The translations under genes and the position numbers were made by a program. The notes under the pieces are model-generated. The model made no database searches, had not been told where the DNA came from, and was given only the letters and a program-made list of their open reading frames with translations. 61,673 nt of DNA from Treponema saccharophilum DSM 2985 (lineage in GTDB: Bacteria; Spirochaetota; Spirochaetia; Treponematales; Treponemataceae): positions 1-61,673 of the forward strand of contig NZ_AGRW01000037.1 in assembly GCF_000255555.1 (NCBI RefSeq). The letters are read 5' to 3'. Below, in pieces: positions 41,163-49,360 of this stretch (position 1 is the stretch's first letter; the number at the start of each line of letters is the position of its first letter).

Positions 41163-42839
41163 ATGGTTCTGAAAATAGTTAGTTTCGCCGGAAGCCTTTG
41201 CTTCCTCCTTTACGGAATGAAGCTCATGAGCGACGGAATACAGAAAAGCGCGGGCCAAAGGCTCAAAAGCGCGCTGAACTTCATGACGGGAAGCAGGTTC
41301 ACGGGGCTTCTCACGGGCTGTATCCTTACGATGATAATACAGTCGTCGGGCGCGACGACCGTCATGCTCGTCGGCTTCGTGAACGCGGGGCTTGTGACGC
41401 TTGAGCAGACGGTCGGCGTCATTTTTGGCGCGAACATAGGAACGACCGTTACCGCGTGGATTGTCGCGCTCGTCGGGTTCGATTTCGACCTCAAGACGTT
41501 CGCGATTCCGATTTTCGGGCTTGGATACATCCTCACGCTCGCGAAGAAGCTCCGGAAGGAAAGCCTCGGAATCGCGGTCATGGGATTCGGGATGCTTTTT
41601 ATCGGCTTGGGCTGGCTTTCGTCCACGTTCAAAGACCCGTCAACGGGCGAGACGATTCCCGCACTTATCGACGCGGTTCGCGACCTTGAAGGGTTCGGGA
41701 CGTTCAGCATCGTGCTTGCCGTAATCGTCGGCGTCCTTTTTACCGCGCTTATCCATTCGTCGTCCGCGATGACGGCAATCGTAATCACTATCGCCGCGGC
41801 AGAGCCTTCGTTCTGGCATATCGGCGCGGCGCTCGTCATCGGCTCGACGATGGGCTCGACAATCGATTCGATAATGGCGTCAATCGGCGGCACCGACGAC
41901 GCGAGACGGACGGCGCTCATCCACGTGATGTTCAACTGCTCGGCGAGCATTCTCGCGCTCGTTTTCTTCCGCCCGTTCCTGTTCCTCATCGAATCGATAA
42001 TTCCCGGCGACATAACGGCGAAGAACATCTCGTACCACATCGCCCTCCTCAACACGGCGTTCAAGGTTATCGCGACGATTATATTCATCCCGTTCCCGCG
42101 CCAGATTGCGACCATCACGCGGAGAATTATCAAGGACAAGGAGAAGGACGGCGAGCGCGTCTACAAATTCGAGTTCAACGAGAAGACGGCGCAGGACATG
42201 CCGGAAACGTGCGTAATCCAGGCGCAGAAGGAAATCGCCGATTTTGCCGACGTCGTCGTGGAGATTTTCGACGAGCTCCAGATTGGAATCAGCAAGATGG
42301 ATTCCGCGTTCGTGGAGAACGGATACGCGAAAATCGAGCGGCTCGAGGATTTCACCGACCAGATGCATCTGCAGCTGACGCATTACCTCATCCGCTGCTC
42401 AAGCCTGAACATAAGCGACGAGTCGAAGCAGAACGTCTCGCACATGCTCCTCATTTCCGAGGAATTCGAGAGCATGGCGGACGGATGCCTTTCGATTGCC
42501 GGTCAGATAAAGAAAGCCGTGGAGAAGGAGATGCCGTTCCGCAGCGAGGATTTGGAGAAGCTTCTTCCGTATTTCGAGCTTTCACGGCAGTTCCTCCAGT
42601 TCATCTACAAGAACGTCTCGAAGATTCAGCGCCTTTCCCGCGAGCAGTTCGAATTCGCCTCCGAGCTTGAGCAGGAAATCGACGGCGAGCGGAAATCGCT
42701 CAAGAAAATCGCGCGCAAACGCCTCGAAAGCGGTGCCGACGTCAAGGCGGAGCTTCTCTACCTCGACATCGTCCGCCAGATTGAGAAACTCGGCGACCGC
42801 TGCTTCGACATGGCGGACGAGCTCGGCAAGGGAAAATAA
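41163..42839 (+). CDS. Na/Pi cotransporter family protein with C-terminal PhoU-like domain
   Basis: 558 residues. The N-terminal half has two inverted PNaS repeats, each with the QSSGATTVMLVGFVN / HSSSAMTAIVIT type QSS motif (about residues 60 and 200), and about nine hydrophobic segments. From about residue 345 the protein is a soluble helical PhoU-like domain (EIADFADVVVEIFDEL ... CSSLNISDES ... SRQFLQFIYKNVSKI). It probably moves phosphate with sodium; in related bacteria such proteins are linked to phosphate export or c-di-AMP-type control. The start at 41163 gives MVLKIVSFAGSLCFLLYGMK; a longer frame contains the promoter. Confidence 0.93.
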   Translation: MVLKIVSFAGSLCFLLYGMKLMSDGIQKSAGQRLKSALNFMTGSRFTGLLTGCILTMIIQSSGATTVMLVGFVNAGLVTLEQTVGVIFGANIGTTVTAWIVALVGFDFDLKTFAIPIFGLGYILTLAKKLRKESLGIAVMGFGMLFIGLGWLSSTFKDPSTGETIPALIDAVRDLEGFGTFSIVLAVIVGVLFTALIHSSSAMTAIVITIAAAEPSFWHIGAALVIGSTMGSTIDSIMASIGGTDDARRTALIHVMFNCSASILALVFFRPFLFLIESIIPGDITAKNISYHIALLNTAFKVIATIIFIPFPRQIATITRRIIKDKEKDGERVYKFEFNEKTAQDMPETCVIQAQKEIADFADVVVEIFDELQIGISKMDSAFVENGYAKIERLEDFTDQMHLQLTHYLIRCSSLNISDESKQNVSHMLLISEEFESMADGCLSIAGQIKKAVEKEMPFRSEDLEKLLPYFELSRQFLQFIYKNVSKIQRLSREQFEFASELEQEIDGERKSLKKIARKRLESGADVKAELLYLDIVRQIEKLGDRCFDMADELGKGK

Positions 42840-42980
42840 TGTGCCCGGCCTGGATTTTCGGCAGGAATACGGCTTCCGTCGCCATTCCGAATTCCTGCCG
42901 GAATCCGGTTCTTGATGGCAAAAACGACGTTTTGTCCGCATGATTAGTATGCATCATGCAGAGGTTCGTATAAGTATACG

Positions 42981-43142
42981 TTGGAGGATTTTAGAAAAAT
43001 CATTGTCAACAATAAAATAATTGCGATTTACGTATCTTATAGAAAAGCCATTTTAATTCCCCGCCATTTTTTCACTTCAAAAGAAGAAGAACTCGAAATC
43101 GAATCTTTCATAAAAGAGAAATATTCCCCTGATAAAAAATAG
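42981..43142 (+). pseudogene. Remnant of a YcxB-like membrane protein gene
   Basis: An AT-rich frame reads LEDFRKIIVNNKIIAIYVSY followed by RKAILIPRHFFTSKEEELEI and a stop. This resembles the C-terminal end of YcxB-family proteins (the ILIPKRAF segment). No ATG, ribosome-binding site or N-terminal membrane part is present. It sits in the AT-rich gap 42840-43470. Confidence 0.5.
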
Positions 43143-43270
43143 GATATGCCTGAATTTATCAAAATTTAAAAGATGCGATTTTCATTTTGAAAGTAAACAG
43201 AGGTTTCGTGTGATTTTTGGCCCAACCAAAGAAGATATACAAAAGTGGAATAGAAGCCGTTTTGTACAAG

Positions 43271-43287
43271 TTGTCTTATTAAGACAA
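43271..43287. promoter_or_regulatory. Perfect 17-bp palindrome upstream of the DtxR/MntR-type gene
   Basis: TTGTCTTA-T-TAAGACAA, 184 nt upstream of the regulator's start, in AT-rich DNA. It could be an autoregulatory operator. Apart from this and the YcxB remnant I see nothing else in 42840-43470. Confidence 0.45.
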
Positions 43288-43470
43288 TTTCCGAACAGAG
43301 ACAATTTTTTTGGCAAAAACAGCAAAATCCGAGGTTCGATTTATGGTAAAATAACCCGAGCTGAAACCGAATGAAAAACAGTCGTTTGGTTAATGCGTTT
43401 GCGTGAAGCGAAAAAAGGCGTTCGTATGAGCGGTGCGTCTGAATCTGAAATGGAAAAAAAGGAAACAAAA

Positions 43471-43863
43471 ATGTACGAATCAGGTGAGGATTATCTCGAG
43501 GCGATTTTGCGCCTTCAGCTGGAGAACGGGTTCGTCCGTTCCGTTGATGTTGCCCACAAGCTTGCGGTGTCGCGCCCCAGCGTCAGCCGCGCGATGGGGC
43601 TTCTTGAAAAGGACGGTTATATCGAATTTTCGATGGGAAATATGATAAAGCTGACTGAGCAGGGGCAGAAAGTCGCGGAGGACATTTACGGAAGGCACAA
43701 GCTTCTGACCGCGTTCCTCCAGAAAATTACGGGCGTCCCCGAGGACCAGGCGGAGGAGAATGCATGCCGCGTCGAGCACGACATCGACCCGGACATCGTC
43801 GCGGGAATATCGAAATGGATGGAAGAGAACGGCGGAAGCGCTGACGGGAGCGCGGAGAAATGA
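43471..43863 (+). CDS. DtxR/MntR-family metal-dependent regulator (short form)
   Basis: 130 residues from ATG at 43471, which follows AAGGAAACAAAA. Two in-frame ATGs upstream lack such a site. The winged helix (YESGEDYLEAILRLQ ... VRSVDVAHKLAVSRPSVSRAMGLLEKDGYI) and the dimerisation helix (GRHKLLTAFLQKITGV ... EENACRVEHDID) match the MntR/TroR form, without a C-terminal SH3-like domain. The family's metal ligands (Glu and His of the ACRVEHDI region) are present. It probably senses Mn or Fe. Its stop overlaps the ABC-F gene start (ATGA), an unusual partner. Confidence 0.88.
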   Translation: MYESGEDYLEAILRLQLENGFVRSVDVAHKLAVSRPSVSRAMGLLEKDGYIEFSMGNMIKLTEQGQKVAEDIYGRHKLLTAFLQKITGVPEDQAEENACRVEHDIDPDIVAGISKWMEENGGSADGSAEK

Positions 43864-45779
43864 ACATCCTTTCGATAAACGGAATCTCACGCATGGGGCG
43901 CGAGGCTCCGCTTTTTTCCGGCGTGACGTTCGGGATGGACGAGGGCGACAAAGCCGCGATAATCGGGCGGAACGGTTCGGGAAAATCGACGCTGCTTTCG
44001 GTAATCGCGGGCGTCCTTCCTGCCGATGACGGTCAGGTCGTCGTAAGCCGCGACGCGGGGGTGAGCTTCCTTCCGCAGAATCCCGTTTTTGACGGGAACG
44101 ATTCGATTCGCGACCACATTTTCAAATCCGACAGCCCGAAACTCCGCACGATAACGGAATACGAGTCGCTGTGCGGTAAAATGGCGGAAGGATTTTCGGC
44201 GGCGGAGCAGGCGCGGTTCGAGGAAATTTCGAGGAAGATGGATGAGGGCGATTTGTGGAACTACGAGTCGCACGTCCGCTCGATTCTCTCCACGCTCGGT
44301 CTGAACGACCTCGGGCGGAAAATGAGCGCGCTTTCCGGCGGGATGATAAAGAAAGTCGCGCTCGCGCAGGTTCTCGTGGAGGACACGAAGCTGCTTCTCC
44401 TTGACGAGCCGACGAACCATCTCGACATAACGACAATCCGCTGGCTTCAGGAGTACCTCGCCTCGACGAAGCGCACCGTCCTGATGGTCACGCACGACCG
44501 CTATTTCCTCGACGCGGTCTGTTCGAGCATCTACGAGCTTTCCCGGATGTCGCTCAAGCTGTACGAGGGAAATTATTCGAAATACCTTGAGAAAAAGGAA
44601 ATCGAGGCGCAGATTGAGGAGAATACCGAGCGCCGGATTGAGAGCGTCCTCAGATTTGAGCGGGACTGGCTCATGCGTGGCCCGTGCGCGCGCGGAACGA
44701 AGGCGAAGGCGAGAATCCAGCGCGACGAGCAGCTCATAAACCGCGAGAAATTCGCCAAGGACAAGGGCTTCCAGTTCGAGGTCGCGGGAAGAAGGCTCGG
44801 CGGAAAAATCCTCGAGCTTCACGGAATCGGGAAGGATTTCCCCAAATCGTTCCCGATTCCGTCTTCCGGCGAAAATCGTGCGCCCGTCCTGCGCGATTTT
44901 TCGTACACGTTCAGCAAGGGCGAGAAAATCGGCATCTTCGGCGGCAACGGAAGCGGAAAATCGACGCTCCTCAACATAATCACGGGCGCGGTCAAGGCGG
45001 ACGAGGGAACCGTCGTCGTCGGGGAGAACACGGTTTTCGGCTACTACCAGCAGAATCCGGTTTTCAAGGATTTGTCGCTGACCGTCCTTGAGTACATCGA
45101 GGAGGCGGCCGACATCGTGCGGATGAACGACGGGAAGACGCTGAGCGCGTCCCTTTTTCTGAACAGGTTCGGCTTCGAGGGAAAAATCCAGCATTCGATG
45201 CTTTCGACTCTTTCGGGCGGGGAGCGCAAACGCGTCTTTCTCGTGCGCCTGCTGATTTCGAACCCGAATTTCCTGATTCTCGACGAGCCGACGAACGACT
45301 TCGACATTTTCACGATGAACATCCTCGAGGAATTCCTGCTCGGCTACAAGGGATGCCTTCTCGTCGTCAGCCACGACCGCTATTTTATGGATAAAGTCGC
45401 GGACACGCTTTTCATCCTGGAGGACGACGGAAGTGTCTCGGGGTTCGTGGGAAAATGCTCGGAATACCTTGATTACCTCGACGAGCGGAAATCCGCCGAG
45501 ACGGCAGAAAAAAAGGCGGAGCGGAAGAATTCCGAATCCGTTTCTTCGGGCACAAGCGCGCCTCAGCAGAAGAAAAAGCGCTCGTTCAAGGAGCAGAAGG
45601 AATTCGAATCGCTCGAATCGGAAATCGAATCGCTCGAATCGCGAAAGGCGGAGCTTGAGCCGCTCATGTCTAGCGCGGATTACGCCGTGTCGAAAAAAGC
45701 CGGCGACGAGTATTCCGCAATCGCCGCCCGCCTTGACGAAGCCTACGCGCGCTGGGAGGAGCTTGCCGAGCTCGGCTGA
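43860..45779 (+). CDS. ABC-F ATPase, Uup-like
   Basis: 639 residues, two ABC domains, no membrane helices. Domain 1: IGRNGSGKSTLL, LSGGMIKKVALAQ, LLLLDEPTNHLD. Domain 2: GGNGSGKSTLL, LSGGERKRVFLVR, FLILDEPTNDFD. The linker has the WLMRGPCARGTKAKARI arginine/lysine-rich segment of the Uup branch, and the C-terminus (about 570-639) is the typical basic coiled coil. Uup-type proteins act on ribosomes or branched DNA. Translation is coupled to the DtxR-type regulator. Confidence 0.92.
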   Translation: MNILSINGISRMGREAPLFSGVTFGMDEGDKAAIIGRNGSGKSTLLSVIAGVLPADDGQVVVSRDAGVSFLPQNPVFDGNDSIRDHIFKSDSPKLRTITEYESLCGKMAEGFSAAEQARFEEISRKMDEGDLWNYESHVRSILSTLGLNDLGRKMSALSGGMIKKVALAQVLVEDTKLLLLDEPTNHLDITTIRWLQEYLASTKRTVLMVTHDRYFLDAVCSSIYELSRMSLKLYEGNYSKYLEKKEIEAQIEENTERRIESVLRFERDWLMRGPCARGTKAKARIQRDEQLINREKFAKDKGFQFEVAGRRLGGKILELHGIGKDFPKSFPIPSSGENRAPVLRDFSYTFSKGEKIGIFGGNGSGKSTLLNIITGAVKADEGTVVVGENTVFGYYQQNPVFKDLSLTVLEYIEEAADIVRMNDGKTLSASLFLNRFGFEGKIQHSMLSTLSGGERKRVFLVRLLISNPNFLILDEPTNDFDIFTMNILEEFLLGYKGCLLVVSHDRYFMDKVADTLFILEDDGSVSGFVGKCSEYLDYLDERKSAETAEKKAERKNSESVSSGTSAPQQKKKRSFKEQKEFESLESEIESLESRKAELEPLMSSADYAVSKKAGDEYSAIAARLDEAYARWEELAELG

Positions 45780-45827
45780 TTGCGTCCCGCTTTCCGCCGG
45801 GCGATTTCATTGAATCGGGTTTTCCGC

Positions 45828-45833
45828 TAGAAT
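45828..45833 (+). promoter_or_regulatory. -10 box giving a leaderless dnaX transcript
   Basis: TAGAAT ends exactly six nt before the ATG at 45840, placing the start codon at +1. No ribosome-binding site precedes it. Confidence 0.65.
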
Positions 45834-45839
45834 GGGCGC

Positions 45840-47987
45840 ATGGCTTACGAAGTGACAGCGACCCGCCGCCGTCCGCAGGCGTTTGACGCGCTTGCCGGGC
45901 AGGAATTCGTTGCGGAAACCCTGAAAAATACGATTGAATCCAAGAAAATCGCGCACGCGTATCTTTTTTCCGGCCCGCGCGGGTGCGGAAAAACGTCAAC
46001 TGCGCGCATCCTCGCAAAGGCGCTGAACTGCGGAAACGGACCGTCCGCGACGCCCTGCGGGAAATGCTCGCACTGCATCGAGATTTCGAAAGGCATTTCC
46101 CCGGACGTCATCGAGATAGACGGCGCGTCGAACACGAGCGTCAACGATGTCCGCCAGATAAAGGAGGAAGTTCTCTTTCCCCCGCAGTCGTCCCGCTACA
46201 AAATATACATCATCGACGAAGTGCACATGCTTTCGACGTCGGCGTTCAACGCGCTTTTGAAGACGATTGAGGAGCCGCCGGAATACGCCGTTTTCATTTT
46301 CGCGACGACGGAGCTTCAGAAAGTTCCCGCGACGATAAAATCGAGATGCCAGCAGTTCAATTTCAGGCTCGTGCCGATAGACACCGTGGAAAAACTCCTC
46401 GCCGATGCCGCCGCCGAAATCGGGATTAAGGCCGACGAGGAGGCGCTTTATTGGGTTGCGCGCGAATCGACAGGCTCCGTCCGCGACGCGTACACGCTTT
46501 TCGACCAGGTCGCGGCTTTTTCGGGCGACCACATCACGTTCGAGAAAATCCGCGACAAGCTCGGGCTAGTCGGAGTCGATTCCCTTAACGTCATATTCGA
46601 GGACTGCGCGTCAGGACGCTCACGCGAGGCGCTCCTCAAGCTCGACGAATTCCTGCAGAACGGAATCTCAATCGAGCAGTTCATCGCAAATTCGACCGAT
46701 TATCTGCGCTCGATTCTCCTCATAAAGAACGGGATAACGAAGGAATCCCTTTTGGGGCAGTCGCACGAGCGGTTTTCGATGACCGTCCTAAATTCATGGA
46801 ATCCGATACAGATTGAGCGCGCCATATCGATTTTCCTTCAGCTGTACAAGGACATCCGCTTCTCGCTCAGCCCGCGCTATGAGCTTGAGCTTGCCGTTTC
46901 GCGTCTGTCGTGGCTTTCCGAATACGTCTCGCCCGTCGAGGTGAAAGTCGCAATCGACCAGGCGAGGAACATCCTTCTCGGCTCGCAGGCTGCCATGCAG
47001 CAGTCTTCCCGCCCGGTACAAGGCGCGCAGAACGGCGCGAACCTCGCTTTTTTGATGAACCCGACGGCGTGGCAGCAGAATCCGACCCCGCGCACGCAGG
47101 CAGTTCCGCCGCAGCCGCTCAAGCCGTCGAAGCCGCTTCCCGTCCTCGACGCGCTGAAAAACCTTCCCGAGTACCGGAACGCGACTTCCGTCACGGAAAA
47201 CGCCGCTTCCGCGCCGAATCCATCTCCCGAAAATCCCGACCAGCCCGCGCCGAATCCAATTCCGCCTGCGAGCCAGAATTCCGCGCAGCCGACAAATCAG
47301 TTCCCGCCTGCGAGCCAGAATTTCGCGCAGTCGACGAATTCTGTTCCGCCCGCGAGCCAGAATTTCGCGCAGCCGACGAATTCTGTTCCGCCCGCGAGCC
47401 AGAATTCCGCGCAGCCGACAAATCCGGTTCCGCCCGCGAGCCAGAATTTCGCGCAGTCGACGAATCCTGTTCAGGGAGAATGGGGGAGCGCGGCGGCGGC
47501 GGTCGAGATTGGGCGCGGGGAGGATTTTGAGAAGATTCCCGAGGACAGAATTCAGAAATTCGTCATCGATGCGCTTTCCGTGCGCGACGAGATTCTTGCC
47601 GCGCTTTTCATGAACACGCGCGCGTGGAAGAAGTCGCCGGGAAAAGTGACGTTCGAGGTCGGCTCGGAATTCGACAGGGTGAGTTTCGCTTCGTCGAGGA
47701 ACAAAATCCTCGATGCGTTCGGGAAAATATTCAGCGCGCCCGTCGATTTTGAGGCTGTCCTCCGGAAAGTGGAGGTAGTCGACCTTTCCGAGAACGCGCC
47801 GCCTGCCGTGAAGCTTCTCTGCGAGACGTTCCGGGGCAGCGTCGTCGGCGTTACTGATTCCGCGGGCGAGCAGGTTCCCGCAGCAAGCGAGCCTGCTCAG
47901 AATGCGGAAAGCGCGCGCGGCGAGGAGGCGGATTCCGGGTTCGAGGAGGAATTCGCGCCCGAAGATATCATGCCTGATGACGACTGA
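45840..47987 (+). CDS. dnaX: DNA polymerase III subunits gamma/tau
   Basis: 715 residues. AAA+ clamp-loader core: SGPRGCGKTSTARILAKALN (Walker A), a zinc knot with CGNGP..PCGKCSHC, VIEIDGASNTSVNDVR, IYIIDEVHMLS (Walker B), and the SRC motif (KSRCQQF). Domain III runs to about residue 380. A long low-complexity linker then holds five 13-residue repeats (PPASQN(F/S)AQ(S/P)TN-x). The C-terminal ~170 residues are the tau-type domain, ending acidic. It loads the beta clamp and couples polymerases. First gene of a dnaX-ybaB-recR operon. Confidence 0.96.
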   Translation: MAYEVTATRRRPQAFDALAGQEFVAETLKNTIESKKIAHAYLFSGPRGCGKTSTARILAKALNCGNGPSATPCGKCSHCIEISKGISPDVIEIDGASNTSVNDVRQIKEEVLFPPQSSRYKIYIIDEVHMLSTSAFNALLKTIEEPPEYAVFIFATTELQKVPATIKSRCQQFNFRLVPIDTVEKLLADAAAEIGIKADEEALYWVARESTGSVRDAYTLFDQVAAFSGDHITFEKIRDKLGLVGVDSLNVIFEDCASGRSREALLKLDEFLQNGISIEQFIANSTDYLRSILLIKNGITKESLLGQSHERFSMTVLNSWNPIQIERAISIFLQLYKDIRFSLSPRYELELAVSRLSWLSEYVSPVEVKVAIDQARNILLGSQAAMQQSSRPVQGAQNGANLAFLMNPTAWQQNPTPRTQAVPPQPLKPSKPLPVLDALKNLPEYRNATSVTENAASAPNPSPENPDQPAPNPIPPASQNSAQPTNQFPPASQNFAQSTNSVPPASQNFAQPTNSVPPASQNSAQPTNPVPPASQNFAQSTNPVQGEWGSAAAAVEIGRGEDFEKIPEDRIQKFVIDALSVRDEILAALFMNTRAWKKSPGKVTFEVGSEFDRVSFASSRNKILDAFGKIFSAPVDFEAVLRKVEVVDLSENAPPAVKLLCETFRGSVVGVTDSAGEQVPAASEPAQNAESARGEEADSGFEEEFAPEDIMPDDD
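47262..47471 (+). repeat. In-frame 39-bp repeats in dnaX
   Basis: Five tandem copies of a 39-nt unit encoding PPASQN-x-AQ-x-TN-x, varying at three positions (F/S, S/P, Q/S/P). They lie in the linker between the ATPase core and the tau C-terminal domain. Confidence 0.9.
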
Positions 47988-48091
47988 CGGCGGCGGAAAA
48001 CGTATGCGAACAACAGGCCTGTTCGGAATGCGATTCCGGTCATGCCTGTTTTTGATGCCGGTATTCCGGATTTCAGTTTTGGAGGAAAAAA

Positions 48092-48409
48092 ATGGTCAAT
48101 CCATTCGAACTTGTAAAGAACCTCAAGAATGTTGAGGAGAACATGAAGAAAATCAAGGACGAGCTTGCGGGCGTTACGGCGACAGGCTCGGCGGGGGGAA
48201 ACATCGTCCAGGTTACGCTGAACGGGCAGTTTTCCATGGTCTCGATAAAAATCGATCCGATTGCGCAGGGCGACGTTCCGATGCTTCAGGATTTGATTGT
48301 CGCGGCGCACCACAACGCGATGGAGAAAATTCAGGAAGTGATAAAGGAAAAGGCAGGCCCGCTTCTTGGAGGAATGAACCTCGACGGGCTAAACATTCCG
48401 GGGCTGTGA
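48092..48409 (+). CDS. YbaB/EbfC family nucleoid-associated protein
   Basis: 105 residues, start after TTTTGGAGG. Typical length and pattern: MVNPFELVKNLKNVEENMKK helix, GTASAGGNIVQVTLNGQ-like beta turn (here ATGSAGGNIVQVTLNGQFSM) and DLIVAAHHNAMEKIQ helix. Binds DNA as a dimer. Standard position between dnaX and recR; its stop is one nt from the recR start. Confidence 0.93.
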   Translation: MVNPFELVKNLKNVEENMKKIKDELAGVTATGSAGGNIVQVTLNGQFSMVSIKIDPIAQGDVPMLQDLIVAAHHNAMEKIQEVIKEKAGPLLGGMNLDGLNIPGL

Positions 48410-48410
48410 G

Positions 48411-48998
48411 ATGAACGCAATAGACGAACTTGCCGAATCGTTCTCGCGTCTTCCCGGAATCGGAAAAAAATCGGCTGTCAGGCTGGTGAACTACATCCTC
48501 AAGGCCGACCGCGACTGGAACAGGCGTTTCGCGTCGCAGATTTCCGGTTTGCAGGACAAAATCCGCGAGTGCTCGGTCTGCGGCTCGTGGACGGAAAAAG
48601 ACCCCTGCCCGATATGCTCGGACATGATGCGCGACAGAACGACCATTTGCGTCGTCGAGCAGCCGAACGATGTCGCCGTCATCGATTCGTCCGGGGAATA
48701 CAAGGGGCTTTTCCACGTTCTTGGCGGCGTGATTGCCCCGCTTGAGGGAGTCGGACCCGACAACCTCCGGATTTCCTCGCTCATTTCGCGCCTCCGCGAC
48801 GGCACCGTAAAGGAGGTCATCGTCGCGACAAACCCGACGGTCGAAGGCGACACGACGGCGCTCTACATCCAGCGCGTCGTTTCCGCGATGGGGGTGAGCG
48901 TGACGAGACTTGCGAGCGGACTTCCTGTCGGGGGAAACCTCGAGTACGTGGACAGGCTCACGCTTGCGCGGTGCTTCCGGGGACGCACGAAAATTTGA
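48411..48998 (+). CDS. recR: Recombination protein RecR
   Basis: 195 residues. Helix-hairpin-helix LPGIGKKSAVRLV, Cys4 zinc finger (CSVCGSW ... CPIC), and a Toprim domain (VVEQPNDVAVIDSSGEYKG ... EVIVATNPTVEGDTTALYI). Acts with RecO and RecF in loading RecA at gaps. Translationally coupled to ybaB. A CATTTCATGG/CCATGAAATG hairpin follows at about 49005-49041. Confidence 0.96.
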   Translation: MNAIDELAESFSRLPGIGKKSAVRLVNYILKADRDWNRRFASQISGLQDKIRECSVCGSWTEKDPCPICSDMMRDRTTICVVEQPNDVAVIDSSGEYKGLFHVLGGVIAPLEGVGPDNLRISSLISRLRDGTVKEVIVATNPTVEGDTTALYIQRVVSAMGVSVTRLASGLPVGGNLEYVDRLTLARCFRGRTKI

Positions 48999-49081
48999 CG
49001 GAATCATTTCATGGCTGGCATTTTCGTCCGCCATGAAATGAAGAATGAAGATTTTTTTACGATTTTTTTTCGTTTTTGCAG

Positions 49082-49110
49082 TTGACATTTTTTTTCGATA
49101 TCGATAATAT
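49082..49110 (+). promoter_or_regulatory. Consensus promoter of tRNA-Ala
   Basis: TTGACA (49082-49087), 17-nt spacer, TAATAT (49105-49110). It starts about 8 nt before the mature tRNA. Confidence 0.85.
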
Positions 49111-49124
49111 CTTTAATCACTTAT

Positions 49125-49197
49125 GGGGGCGTAGCTCATCTGGTAGAGCATTTGGTTCGCAATCAAAGGGTGGTCGGTTCGAGTCCGATCGTCTCCA
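49125..49197 (+). tRNA. tRNA-Ala (CGC)
   Basis: Acceptor GGGGGCG/CGTCTCC with the G3-U70 alanine identity pair. D-arm GCTC/GAGC, anticodon stem TTTGG/TCAAA with loop TTCGCAA (anticodon CGC), T-arm GTCGG-TTCGAGT-CCGAT. CCA is not encoded. Confidence 0.93.
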
Positions 49198-49198
49198 C

Positions 49199-49231
49199 AA
49201 ATCCCGGAACAAAAGTTTCGGGATTTTTTTT
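49199..49231 (+). terminator. Terminator after tRNA-Ala
   Basis: AATCCCG/CGGGATT stem followed by T-tract. Confidence 0.85.
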
Positions 49232-49360
49232 ATGCCCGCAAAATCGTTCTGTATGCTGCCCATTCTTGATGAACGCGGTCCCGTTTTTTTCAGCGAAAAC
49301 CGTCATTCCGGCTTTGTTCGGAATGACGGGGCTGGGGCGCATTTTCGTGCCGGATTTTTT

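Noticed and set aside
43166-43468. 100-codon minus-strand frame in the AT-rich gap
   Set aside because: No ribosome-binding site; rich in Phe, Leu and Lys as expected from AT-rich non-coding DNA, and it covers the regulator's upstream region.
49125-49197. Attachment site or integrated element at the tRNA-Ala or other tRNA genes
   Set aside because: No integrase and no repeat of the tRNA 3' end was seen near any of the three tRNA genes.
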